Shown here in pieces: positions 1 through 7,875 of a stretch of DNA of 64,000 nt. Origin of the DNA: Alicyclobacillus mali (GTDB lineage Bacteria > Bacillota > Bacilli > Alicyclobacillales > Alicyclobacillaceae); the NCBI RefSeq assembly GCF_017329565.1, contig NZ_JAFMTT010000016.1. The stretch is one strand, 5' to 3'. Both the position numbers and the translations under genes were made by a program. Below the pieces are notes generated by a model. That model saw only the letters and a list, made by a program, of their open reading frames with translations. It was not told the origin of the DNA and did not search any database. Every line of letters begins with the position of its first letter. Position 1 is the stretch's first letter.

Positions 1-104
1 GCCAAGGGGGGAGCAGATCTGCAGGCCGAAGGCCGAAGCCCTGCTCCCCCCTTCGCACGAAGCGCCGAAGGCCGAAGCCCTGCTCCCGGCCCTTCGCACG
101 AAGC
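1..104. repeat. tandem GC-rich repeat with hairpin
   Basis: A unit of about 40 bases, beginning GCCGAAGGCCGAAGCC and ending CTTCGCACGAAGC, occurs twice in tandem (25-63 and 64-104). The start of the window (about 5-15, GGGGGGAGCAG) is the reverse complement of CTGCTCCCCCC at 41-51, so a long hairpin can form over the first copy. There is no T-run, so it is not a clear terminator. It may be the 3' end of an upstream repeat or an extragenic palindromic element; the window edge hides its full extent. Confidence 0.6.
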
Positions 105-164
105 TTGAGGTGATGCACACGTGTCACTTTTACTGCGTATGCTGGCGTCAAGGGGCGATCCGGC

Positions 165-446
165 GTGCGTCCGTTGACTCCTCTTCAGGAAAATACGGTA
201 ACCAACGACATCAACACGCGCGTGACGCAGGTAAACACCGCAGTCACCCTGCTGAACACCGCTATCATGGTCGTCTCCATCGGCATATCGCTCTACGCTC
301 TCAGGACTGCACGGAGGGCTTCGCAGCCGTTCGCCGACACTGCGGTGTCGCCATCGCCCATAGCGGGTGTTGCTCGGGTAAAACGTTCGCCGCGATTCAC
401 AAAACATGGCCGGCCGCGGACGCGACAGTTCCGGAGAGCCCAGTAG
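165..446 (+). CDS. small hypothetical membrane protein
   Basis: GTG start with a purine-rich AAGGGG about 10 bases upstream. The product would be 93 residues: a polar N-terminus rich in Asn and Thr, one hydrophobic stretch at roughly residues 25-46 that could be a membrane span, then a basic, low-complexity C-terminus. I recognise no family. An alternative reading frame overlaps the same DNA, and the basic tail looks like unselected GC-rich sequence, so the gene may be spurious or degraded. It lies between the terminal repeat and the convergent DinB-like gene. Confidence 0.3.
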   Translation: MRPLTPLQENTVTNDINTRVTQVNTAVTLLNTAIMVVSIGISLYALRTARRASQPFADTAVSPSPIAGVARVKRSPRFTKHGRPRTRQFRRAQ

Positions 447-476
447 CAACGACACCGACAGATGTATCAAATGAGT

Positions 477-510
477 AGGGCCCTGCGGCAGCGAACGCCG
501 CAAGGCCCTC
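477..510. terminator. hairpin downstream of dinB-like gene
   Basis: An imperfect inverted repeat (AGGGCC.TGCGGC paired with GCCGCA.AGGCCCT) lies just past the stop of the minus-strand DinB-like gene. It could end transcription from either side, but there is no strong T-run. Confidence 0.4.
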
Positions 511-520
511 TGATTGTTCG

Positions 521-988
521 TCAGCCCCTGTGAATAAAAAAAGGTAATTTTTCAGCGCCCATCAAGCGGGCATAGACAAACAGTTGCCCCTTGTGATGAA
601 TCTCGTGATCGACTATGCTCCCGAGCAGTGCCTTCACCGGCAAATCTGCTCCAAACACTGCCTTGGTGTCGACCAGGCTGTCAAACTGTTCGTCCGCCAC
701 GGAGGCCACGTCTGCGTGGGTGCCATCGCTGAAGGTCGAGATGGCCTGCAGCAACGCCTGCTTTGAACCCAAATCCGGCTTTTCGGGCCGGTCCGTGATG
801 CGACCCGCTTGGGCTGCGGCCGCAAACCAGGCGCTTGTCGAGAGGATGTGCCAAACGAGATCGCGGAACGACATCGCCCCGTCCCACGGCTTGAAGTCCA
901 GTTTATCCTCCGGTACCGACTCGACGAGTGGTGCGAGGACATCCCGATGCGAGTGCCAGTGGGTGAGCACGGCTTGAGCTTTGCTCAT
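521..988 (-). CDS. DinB/YfiT-like metal-dependent protein
   Basis: A 155-residue protein of the DinB four-helix bundle superfamily. The three expected metal-ligand histidines are visible: one in VWHIL near residue 47 and the others in the C-terminal HEIHHKGQ motif near residues 128-135. The family includes bacillithiol/mycothiol S-transferases and DNA-damage-induced proteins of unknown activity. In Bacillota, bacillithiol-S-transferase (BstA-like) activity is a reasonable guess but cannot be read from the sequence. The start ATG has a purine-rich GGGAAAGGGAGGAA upstream. It is transcribed alone, divergent from uppP. Confidence 0.85.
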   Translation of the reverse strand: MSKAQAVLTHWHSHRDVLAPLVESVPEDKLDFKPWDGAMSFRDLVWHILSTSAWFAAAAQAGRITDRPEKPDLGSKQALLQAISTFSDGTHADVASVADEQFDSLVDTKAVFGADLPVKALLGSIVDHEIHHKGQLFVYARLMGAEKLPFFIHRG

Positions 989-1127
989 GCGTCATTCCTC
1001 CCTTTCCCTGCATAGAGCTTAGCACGATCGCGTCCGGTCCAAAAGGGCCTCAATCGCGTGAGTGAGATGGAATCTTCCTGTACAATGGGATCGAGACCTA
1101 ATCTCCCGAAGGAAAGGCAGGCGCGGT

Positions 1128-1964
1128 ATGCACCTACTGCAGGTCATCATCTATGGTATCGTCCAGGGGATCACGGAACTCTTTCCCATCTCGAGCGTCG
1201 GACACGCGGTGATTTTGCCATACCTGTTGCGGTGGACGGAGTTTTCGCAGTCCAATCAATTTCTTCCTTTTGTCGTGATGCTTCATCTTGGGACAGGCCT
1301 GGCGCTTCTCATTTACTTCTTGCCGGAATGGCTCCACCTGATCGCCTCGATTTTTGACCGGCGAAGAAAAGTGGAGCGGCGCATCTTGCTCCTCATCATC
1401 GTGGCGACCATTCCCGCCGCGGTCCTGGGCAAGATATTTGAACACAAGCTTCAGGAGTTATTTCCATCCGCCTTGTCCGCCTCCATCTTTCTCATTGTGA
1501 ACGGCTTTGTGTTGTTCTGGGCTGACGGGATGCGCCGCAAGCGGAGGCGATCGACGACTCGCATTGAGAACCTCTCATACGGGCGCAGCTTCCTGATTGG
1601 CATTGTCCAGTCGTTCGCGCTCATTCCGGGCTTTTCGCGAAGTGGCATCACGATGGCGGCAGGACTTGCGAGCGGGCTCGAGTACGAGGATTCGGCGCGG
1701 TTCAGCTTTCTGCTTGCGACCCCGGTGATTCTCGGCGCAGGAATTCTGGAAGTGCCGAAGATGCTACACCAGCACAACCACGTGATGTTTCACGATGGAC
1801 TCATTGGCGGCCTGTGCGCAGGCGTGCTTGCACTTCTCAGCACAGCCTTCCTCATGCGCTACTTCGAGACCACCGAGGTGCGCGCCTTGCGTCCATTTGG
1901 CTGGTATTGTATTGTAGTGGGCGTGGTTGTTGCCATCCTGGCCGCGCTGCACATCCAGTTTTGA
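1128..1964 (+). CDS. uppP: undecaprenyl-diphosphatase
   Basis: Integral membrane phosphatase of 278 residues that converts undecaprenyl diphosphate to undecaprenyl phosphate, recycling the lipid carrier for peptidoglycan and other wall polymers. Both family signatures are present. The first is GIVQGITELFPISSVGH at residues 10-26, with Gln13, Glu17 and His26 in the (E/Q)xxxE region. The second is the PGFSRSG motif near residue 167. Hydrophobic segments fit the usual multi-spanning topology, and length is normal (about 270). The ATG at 1128 was chosen over an in-frame one at 1062 because it has GAAGGAAAGG upstream and the protein begins at the conserved first helix. Monocistronic, with its own terminator. 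Family members also confer bacitracin resistance. Confidence 0.95.
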   Translation: MHLLQVIIYGIVQGITELFPISSVGHAVILPYLLRWTEFSQSNQFLPFVVMLHLGTGLALLIYFLPEWLHLIASIFDRRRKVERRILLLIIVATIPAAVLGKIFEHKLQELFPSALSASIFLIVNGFVLFWADGMRRKRRRSTTRIENLSYGRSFLIGIVQSFALIPGFSRSGITMAAGLASGLEYEDSARFSFLLATPVILGAGILEVPKMLHQHNHVMFHDGLIGGLCAGVLALLSTAFLMRYFETTEVRALRPFGWYCIVVGVVVAILAALHIQF

Positions 1965-1997
1965 AGTCAGCGCGAACCGACATGTCGAGATCGTATG

Positions 1998-2028
1998 AGC
2001 GGGTGAGCCAACAGCTTGCCCGCTTTTT
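1998..2028 (+). terminator. terminator after uppP
   Basis: GCGGG(T)GAGC / GCT(T)GCCCGC stem-loop followed immediately by CTTTTTC, about 35 bases past the uppP stop. Confidence 0.75.
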
Positions 2029-2100
2029 CGGCCCTTGATTCGTGAGGCGAAATAACGGCACGATGTCAGCCGTACAGAGATTCTGCAGGGGTGATGGTGC

Positions 2101-3300
2101 ATGGCTGTGGTGCAGGCGGTTCGCGAGAAGGGGCGAATCAACCGGGACGCCGTGTGGAGTATCAGCGGTTCCCACTTTCTGAACGACTTGTCGACGACCG
2201 GCCTGGTTCCGGCGTTGACGCAGTTGTACAAGCCGCTGTTTCATCTCAACTACACGGAAATCAGCCTGATTGTGCTTGTGTCGTATATCACGTCGTCCGT
2301 GGCGCAGCCCTTGTTTGGCGCTTGGGCGGATCGAAGCCCAAAGGCGTGGATGCTGCCATTAGGACTCTTCTTGTCCACGCTGGGCATCACGTTGACCGGG
2401 ATCGCGCCCAGCTATGGCGTGCTGCTTCTCATGGTGGCTGTAAGCGGCCTGGGGTCGGGGGCGTTCCATCCCGAGGCCTCGCGCGTGGCACACCTCGCGG
2501 CGGGTCGGGCGAAGGGCCTGGCGCAGGCCATCTTCCAGGTCGGCGGAAACGGCGGCCAAGCGATTGGGCCCCTCATCGTGTCGCTGTTCATTCTCGCGGC
2601 CGGGATCCACAGCGTCCTGTGGATGTTCGTGGGCGTCGCACTGGGCTTGCTGTTGACGCTACGACTGTATCCCTGGTACAAAGCCTCGCTACGGGATTAC
2701 GCGAAGGTGCGCAGGACCATCGAGGGCGAGAATCGCATCGGCGCCGTTGCGCTCCTGGTGGTCGTGATTGTGCTCCGCTCGTGGTGCCAAATTGGCATCG
2801 CCCAGTTCATGCCGTTCTACTACGCCCACAAATTTGGCATGTCGTATCGACTGTCTGATGCCCTCATGTTTGTGTTTCTGGGGGCCGGCGCGTTGGGGAC
2901 GTTCATTGGCGGCGCCCTAGCGGATCGCATGCCGAAGCAGCGCATTCTGCTTCTGTCGATGCTCTTGTCCATTCCGTTTGCCTTCGGTTTGCCGTTCCTT
3001 CACGGTGCGTGGGCTGCCGTGGCGCTGTTGCCGTTCGGATTCTTTATCCTCTCGTCGTTTGCCGTCACGGTGGTCTACATGCAGATGCTGCTGCCGCGCA
3101 ATGTCTCCCTCGCGTCCGGGCTCACCATCGGCTTCGGCGTGGGCGCAGGCGGAATTGGCGCGACCTTCTTCGGTGTCCTGGCCGATCACGTCGGCCTCAC
3201 AAGCGTCCTCTACATCCTGATGGTGGTTCCCATCGTCGGAGCGATCCTCTCCGCCTTTCTGCCCGTCGATTCGAAGGGTGGATCGTTCGCTCGCGCTTGA
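2101..3300 (+). CDS. MFS exporter, fosmidomycin-resistance (Fsr) type
   Basis: A 399-residue major facilitator with about 12 hydrophobic segments. The N-terminal helix carries SGSHFLNDL, and helix 4-5 carries GSGAFHPEASRVAH, which is characteristic of Fsr-family exporters (FHPE motif). The loop 2-3 MFS motif reads GAWADRSPK. Family members export fosmidomycin and related hydrophilic drugs by proton antiport; the natural substrate is unknown. ATG at 2101 follows TGCAGGGG. It stands alone between two terminators with no adjacent regulator. Confidence 0.85.
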   Translation: MAVVQAVREKGRINRDAVWSISGSHFLNDLSTTGLVPALTQLYKPLFHLNYTEISLIVLVSYITSSVAQPLFGAWADRSPKAWMLPLGLFLSTLGITLTGIAPSYGVLLLMVAVSGLGSGAFHPEASRVAHLAAGRAKGLAQAIFQVGGNGGQAIGPLIVSLFILAAGIHSVLWMFVGVALGLLLTLRLYPWYKASLRDYAKVRRTIEGENRIGAVALLVVVIVLRSWCQIGIAQFMPFYYAHKFGMSYRLSDALMFVFLGAGALGTFIGGALADRMPKQRILLLSMLLSIPFAFGLPFLHGAWAAVALLPFGFFILSSFAVTVVYMQMLLPRNVSLASGLTIGFGVGAGGIGATFFGVLADHVGLTSVLYILMVVPIVGAILSAFLPVDSKGGSFARA

Positions 3301-3316
3301 TGGATGGACCCGTGCG

Positions 3317-3345
3317 CCGCTCGTACAGAGCGGTGTTTTTCTTTT
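3317..3345 (+). terminator. terminator after Fsr-type gene
   Basis: CCGCTC / GAGCGG stem (3317-3322 with 3328-3333), five-base loop, followed by TGTTTTTCTTTT. Confidence 0.8.
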
Positions 3346-3509
3346 CTACGGGTTATCGACAGGCCGGGTCGGCGGAGTTAGGATGGAGGCGAATGGGAGG
3401 TGGCCACATTGCCAGCGCACTTTGAACTCGACGTGCCCCGTGCCCGTGGCTGAAGGCGAGGGCACAGCCCTTCGCCAAGTTCTATCACGCAACGGGCGGA
3501 GGGATGGGG

Positions 3510-4445
3510 ATGAAATCTTCCTGGGTGGGCGCCTTGTGTCTGGCGCTTGCAGCCTCTCTTTGGGGCGGCACGTATGTGGTGAGCAAAGCGGTGATGGATT
3601 GGGTAGATCCATCGGCGCTCATCTGGCTGCGGTACGCGCTTGGCGTGCTCGCGCTTGGCGCGGTGGGTCTTGTGCGGCGGGTGAACTGGCGAATTTCAGC
3701 GCGCCATGTCGGCACGGTGGTCGCCATCGGCCTCGTGGGTTACGCGCTCTCTATCTGGACGCAATTCGTGGGAACGGAATGGTCGACGGCGCAGATGGGG
3801 GCGGTCATCACCTCGGGGACGCCCGCGTTTATGGTCATTTTCGCGCGCGTACTCCTTGGTGAAGCCATCACGTGGAGGCGCGCTGCGTCGGTGATCCTCG
3901 CGACACTCGGCGTCATGGTTATGATTGGCCTCGGCCACGAGGCGCACAGCCGGGAGGCTCTGGGTGGCCTGATTCTACTTGTTGCGGCCGTGACCTGGGG
4001 ACTTCAGTCTGTGCTCGTGAAGCGCGTGCCCTCTGAATATTCGTCCATTGTCGTCACGGCGTACGCCATGCTCGTGGCCCTGGCTGTGATGACGCCGCTC
4101 GGTTGGCCGCACATGCCGCATCTCGGAATCCTCCTGGGTCACACCTCGGTGTGGCTGGGGATCCTGTATCTCGGCGTGTTGTCCACGGCCGGCGCGTTTC
4201 TTCTCTGGAATGAGGGATTGCGGCGCATGCCTGCTGGGGCGGGAGGCGTGTACTTCTTTCTGCAGCCGCTCGTGGGCACCGCGCTCGGATGGCTCGTGCT
4301 AGGAGAAACCGTCACGGCCTCGTTCTGGTTCGGGGCTCTGCTGATCCTCGGAGGCGTGGCGCTCGTGATCCGCGAGCCAGAATCCTCCGAAAGCTCTGCG
4401 AGATGGGCGTTTTCACCATCCAAAGACGGGTCTCAGGACTCATGA
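3510..4445 (+). CDS. EamA-family (DMT) transporter
   Basis: A 311-residue inner-membrane protein with ten hydrophobic helices arranged as two EamA repeats (about 6-140 and 150-290). The first begins with the typical AASLWGGTYVVSK and the second includes TWGLQSVLVKR. The C-terminal repeat has LGETVTASFWFGALLILGGV, diagnostic for this drug/metabolite transporter clade. Such proteins export amino acids, nucleosides or other metabolites; substrate unknown. The start at 3510 is preferred over the ATG six bases upstream because GGAGGG ends at 3503. A compact hairpin (about 3458-3479) lies in the roughly 160-base leader. Confidence 0.85.
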   Translation: MKSSWVGALCLALAASLWGGTYVVSKAVMDWVDPSALIWLRYALGVLALGAVGLVRRVNWRISARHVGTVVAIGLVGYALSIWTQFVGTEWSTAQMGAVITSGTPAFMVIFARVLLGEAITWRRAASVILATLGVMVMIGLGHEAHSREALGGLILLVAAVTWGLQSVLVKRVPSEYSSIVVTAYAMLVALAVMTPLGWPHMPHLGILLGHTSVWLGILYLGVLSTAGAFLLWNEGLRRMPAGAGGVYFFLQPLVGTALGWLVLGETVTASFWFGALLILGGVALVIREPESSESSARWAFSPSKDGSQDS

Positions 4446-4542
4446 CGTCCGCGGCATTCCTGCGCTATGATCCGTGCGGATCGCCATGCTGGGACCGGAG
4501 GGCGACGCGTCCCCTCCGGGTCCCAAGTGACGGAGGAGATGC

Positions 4543-5154
4543 ATGATCACGTTTCTCCCCTTCGGCCTTATGTTCTGGGGTGCGTACACGGTCACTTGGG
4601 TGGTGCGCGCCGCGGTGCACCGGTGGCACCTCGAGTGGCGGGCGCTGTGCGCGCACCACGCGTTGTTTCTCTATGCGCTGTGGATGGTGGACGCCGCGCT
4701 CTTTCCCATCCCCCTGCACGGGGTGCCGTCGTGGCCCGAGATCGACATGTCTCCCTGGGAGACCCTGAGGAGCGCGCTGAATGTGCGCACGGGGGTGTGG
4801 CAAATCTTCGCTCGCTCTCTCGCACAGTTTGTTCCCCTCGGCGCGGCGCTCCCTGCCCTGTACGCATCGATGCGCCGGCTATCGCTCGTCCTCATGGTGT
4901 CATTTTTCACGGGGGCCGTCCTTCAGGTGGCCGGGCTCATCATCTCGGCTCGCATCGGCATCCCCTATCGGCTGTTCGAAGTCGACGACATTCTGTTCAA
5001 CTGTGTCGGCGCGGCCATCGGCTTTGGTTTATGGCGCGCGCAGGCGCTCATTCGCGTTCCTCGCCCGACATCCGCTACACTGGAGGAGATGGGTGACATG
5101 CCAAGAGGGGAGCGAGGAACATGGAGCTTGGGCTCGAAGGCAAAGTCGCCGTGA
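4543..5154 (+). CDS. VanZ-like membrane protein
   Basis: A 203-residue membrane protein with about five hydrophobic segments. The late segment carries the VanZ-family hallmark EVDDILFNCVGAAIGFGLW, where the acidic pair and Asn precede a glycine-rich helix. VanZ proteins are linked to low-level teicoplanin resistance, and related members act in envelope lipid handling; the biochemical role here is not deducible. RBS GGAGGAG lies upstream of the ATG. Its 3' end overlaps the start of the downstream SDR gene by 34 bases, so the two are probably co-transcribed. Confidence 0.8.
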   Translation: MITFLPFGLMFWGAYTVTWVVRAAVHRWHLEWRALCAHHALFLYALWMVDAALFPIPLHGVPSWPEIDMSPWETLRSALNVRTGVWQIFARSLAQFVPLGAALPALYASMRRLSLVLMVSFFTGAVLQVAGLIISARIGIPYRLFEVDDILFNCVGAAIGFGLWRAQALIRVPRPTSATLEEMGDMPRGERGTWSLGSKAKSP

Positions 5155-5903
5155 TCACCGGCGCCTCGAAGGGCATTGGACTGAGGACCGCGGCGTTGCT
5201 CGCGATGGAGGGCGCCGATGTGGCCATCTGTGCGCGCACGGAGGCGGCTCTCGAAGAGGCCAAGCGCGCCATCGAACAGGCGTCGGGGAGGCACGTCTTC
5301 GCCATGTCCGTTGACGTGCGCCAGGCGCAGGCGTGCGAGTCGTTCATCGACGCGGTCGCGGAGGCGTTTGGCCGGATCGACATTCTGGTGAACAACGCGG
5401 GGACCGCCAACGCGCGGGGCTTTCTCACGGTGAGCGATGAAGACTGGCAGGGCGATCTCGACCTGAAGCTGTTTGCCGCCATCCGTTGCTCGCGCCGCGC
5501 GGTGCCGCACATGCAGCGACAGGGTGGGGGCTCCATCGTCAACGTCACCGCCATCGGCGGCAAGACGCCTGGGCCGTCGTCCATGCCGTCGTCCGTCTCG
5601 CGGGCGGCCGGGATCGCGCTGACCAAGGCCATGAGCAAGGACCTCGGCAAGCACGGGATCCGCGTGAACGCGGTGTGCATCGGGCAGATTCGGAGCGATC
5701 AGATTGAGAAGATGTGGAAGGCGCAGCGGCCGGACCTCACTTGGGAGGAGTTTTCGCGGCTTCCGGAGCACAACATTCCGCTGAACCGCATCGGCGACAC
5801 GGACGAAGCCGCGCGGGTCATTGCGTTTCTCGCGTCTGACGCGGCGTCATACGTCACGGGCGTCGCCCTGAACATCGACGGCGGGCTCGCGGCGATGTGG
5901 TGA
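5121..5903 (+). CDS. atypical short-chain dehydrogenase/reductase
   Basis: A 260-residue Rossmann-fold SDR with an intact nucleotide-binding motif (TGASKGIG, residues 13-20) and NNAG at 91-94. The catalytic region departs from the classical Asn-Ser-Tyr-Lys tetrad. By alignment on NVTAIGG and SRAAGIALTK, the Ser position is Ala144, the Tyr is Ser157, the Lys is Arg161, and the structural Asn is Lys116. The C-terminus ends with the usual YVTGVALNIDGG. It is therefore either a non-classical reductase or a binding protein that has lost redox chemistry. The RBS GAGGGGAGCGAGG decides the ATG start. Probably translated with the overlapping vanZ-like gene. Confidence 0.85.
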   Translation: MELGLEGKVAVITGASKGIGLRTAALLAMEGADVAICARTEAALEEAKRAIEQASGRHVFAMSVDVRQAQACESFIDAVAEAFGRIDILVNNAGTANARGFLTVSDEDWQGDLDLKLFAAIRCSRRAVPHMQRQGGGSIVNVTAIGGKTPGPSSMPSSVSRAAGIALTKAMSKDLGKHGIRVNAVCIGQIRSDQIEKMWKAQRPDLTWEEFSRLPEHNIPLNRIGDTDEAARVIAFLASDAASYVTGVALNIDGGLAAMW

Positions 5904-5987
5904 GGCAGGACATGTGGCAGGCGGCTGCGCAGCGCATGGGGCATAGGCACCGCGCGCCGGTGCGCGGCCGCGCGGGCTGATGCTCGT

Positions 5988-7151
5988 TCATCCGTGATGC
6001 TGGCGGAGCCACGCGCCGATGCGCCGCGCAGCCTCCCTGAGCACGGGGATGTCGTGGACGAACGCCATGCGGACATGCCCCTCACCGCGGGACCCGAATG
6101 CGATGCCTGGGGTGACCGCCACGCCGGTCTCTTTCAGCAGCGCGAGCGCGAACGGGTAGGAAGGCTGCCCGCCCGGCGTTTGGGCCCACAGGAACATCGT
6201 GGCCGCCGGTTTGCGCACAGGCCAGCCGGCTTCGCCGAGCGCTTCACAGAGCGCATCGCGCCGCTCCGCGTACACGGCTCGCTGCCGCTCGTAGCCGTCC
6301 CACGGCGTCGTGAGCGCCGCGATGGCCGCGCGCTGAACAGGTAGAAACACGCCGAAGTCGATGTGCGACTTCAGTTTGCGCAACGCGGCGAGCGCGTCTG
6401 GGCATCCGACGGCGTACGCGATGCGCGCGCCCGCGAGATTGTAAGTTTTCGAGAGCGAGTTGAACTCAATGGCTACTTCTTTGGCGCCCGGGATCGAGAG
6501 GATGCTGATGGGCTGAACGCCGTCGAACACGAGCTCCGAATAGGCGAAGTCGTGCACGAGCAGAAGGTCGTGCTGCTTCGCCAGCGCCACGGCCCGCTCG
6601 AGCGTGCCTCTCGTCGCGATCGCGGCCGTCGGATTGGACGGAAAGTTGAGGACCATCATCTTCGCTTGTCGCCACACCTCGGGAGGGATGGCGTCGAAGC
6701 GGGGCTGCAGCGTCTCGGCATCCACCGGGATGGGCTCCACGCGCGCGCCCGCCAGGCGAACTCCTGCGTCGTAGATGGGATACCCCGGATCGGGGATGAG
6801 GGCCACGTCACCAGGGTTCAAAATGGTGAGCGCCAAGTGGCTCAGCCCGTCCTGAGATCCGGCGAGCTGCAGGATCTCTCGCTCCGGGTCCAGGGTCACG
6901 CCGTACCGCTCGTAGAAGCGGGCGACGGCCTCGTGGAACTCCGGCAGTGCGGTGATGGCGTACCGATATTCTCGGGGATCCTGCGCGGCGCGAATCAGGG
7001 CCTCGACGGCGTGCGGCGGCGGAGGGAGATCGGGCGAACCGACGCTGAGATCGATCACGTCGAGTCCCTTTTTGCGCCGCTCGTGGGCAGCGATGGCAAG
7101 CTCTTGGAACACGCCGTCTGGAAGTTGGTTGAGTCGATCCGATGGTGTCAT
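5988..7151 (-). CDS. PLP-dependent class I/II aminotransferase
   Basis: A 387-residue fold-type I aminotransferase, resembling the LL-diaminopimelate/aspartate aminotransferase branch. Visible motifs are SVGSPDLPPPP near residue 36, the cofactor-region NFPSNPTA, HDFAYSELVFDG, and the Schiff-base lysine in FNSLSKTYNLAG. A conserved arginine near the C-terminus (GHVRMAFVHD) fits carboxylate binding. Substrate cannot be fixed from sequence. The start with GAGGAC upstream was chosen; a longer in-frame extension would run into purN. Transcribed divergently from purN across 73 bases. Confidence 0.88.
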   Translation of the reverse strand: MTPSDRLNQLPDGVFQELAIAAHERRKKGLDVIDLSVGSPDLPPPPHAVEALIRAAQDPREYRYAITALPEFHEAVARFYERYGVTLDPEREILQLAGSQDGLSHLALTILNPGDVALIPDPGYPIYDAGVRLAGARVEPIPVDAETLQPRFDAIPPEVWRQAKMMVLNFPSNPTAAIATRGTLERAVALAKQHDLLLVHDFAYSELVFDGVQPISILSIPGAKEVAIEFNSLSKTYNLAGARIAYAVGCPDALAALRKLKSHIDFGVFLPVQRAAIAALTTPWDGYERQRAVYAERRDALCEALGEAGWPVRKPAATMFLWAQTPGGQPSYPFALALLKETGVAVTPGIAFGSRGEGHVRMAFVHDIPVLREAARRIGAWLRQHHG

Positions 7152-7224
7152 GCTATCGTCCTCGCTCGTCGTTTGCAGATTCTCTTTCAGGATACACGCA
7201 TTCAAAGGAGTGGAACAGTCGCCG

Positions 7225-7845
7225 ATGCGAAAAATCGCGTTTCTCGCCTCCCACAACGGCTCCGGCATGCGCTACCTGCTTGCGGCCCGGGCACGGCACG
7301 AAATCGAGTTTGATCCGGTACTTGTCGTGAGCAACAATCCCGGCAGCCAAGCGCTCTCCTACGCGCGCGAGGTGGGCATCCCGACCGCTATCCTCAACGA
7401 AAAGCGCTGCGGCGGCCAGGCGGAGGCGGATGAGGCGCTCTGTGAGGCACTGCGCGCCCACGGCGCCGAATGGGTGATCCTCTCCGGCTACATGAAGCGC
7501 ATCGGATCTGGGACGCTCTCCGCCTACCGAAACCGCATCCTCAACATTCACCCGAGTTTGCTTCCGAAGTTCGGAGGGCCCGGCATGTACGGCATGCGCG
7601 TGCACGAGGCCGTGATCGCGAGCGGCGAATCGGTCACTGGCGCGACCGTCCATCTCGTGGATGACGAGTACGATCACGGCCCGGTGCTGGCGCAGGTCGA
7701 GGTCCCCGTTCTCCCGGGCGACACGCCCGAGCGCCTGCGGGCGCGCGTCCTCGAGGTGGAGGGCCCCCTGTACCTGCAGGTGCTCAAGAAGTTGGAGCGG
7801 GGCGAGATCGATCTGGATGCTTTTGGTGCGACCGCGTCCCTGTGA
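7225..7845 (+). CDS. purN: phosphoribosylglycinamide formyltransferase
   Basis: A 206-residue folate-dependent GAR transformylase, which transfers a formyl group from 10-formyltetrahydrofolate in step 3 of purine synthesis. The N-terminal FLASHNGSGM corresponds to the phosphate-binding ASGNGSN loop. Catalytic Asn and His sit in NIHPSLLPKFGG, and the catalytic Asp in HLVDDEYDHGPV. Length is typical. AAAGGAG lies 14 bases before the ATG, rather distant; a GTG at 7210 would overlap that site. Notably it lies outside any purine cluster, next to an aminotransferase and a quinone reductase, so a diverged formyltransferase acting on another amine remains possible. Confidence 0.85.
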   Translation: MRKIAFLASHNGSGMRYLLAARARHEIEFDPVLVVSNNPGSQALSYAREVGIPTAILNEKRCGGQAEADEALCEALRAHGAEWVILSGYMKRIGSGTLSAYRNRILNIHPSLLPKFGGPGMYGMRVHEAVIASGESVTGATVHLVDDEYDHGPVLAQVEVPVLPGDTPERLRARVLEVEGPLYLQVLKKLERGEIDLDAFGATASL

Positions 7846-7875
7846 TACGATGATGAACGAAGGGGAGGCGACGAC

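Noticed and set aside
110..478. A 122-residue frame overlapping the small hypothetical protein near the window start
   Set aside because: Composition is His/Arg/Cys-rich and lacks a ribosome binding site; the alternative frame with a membrane span is the better candidate, though weak itself.
3455..3482. Compact hairpin ahead of the EamA transporter considered as a guanidine-II (mini-ykkC) riboswitch
   Set aside because: Only one hairpin, and its loop lacks the ACGR sequence that defines the class.
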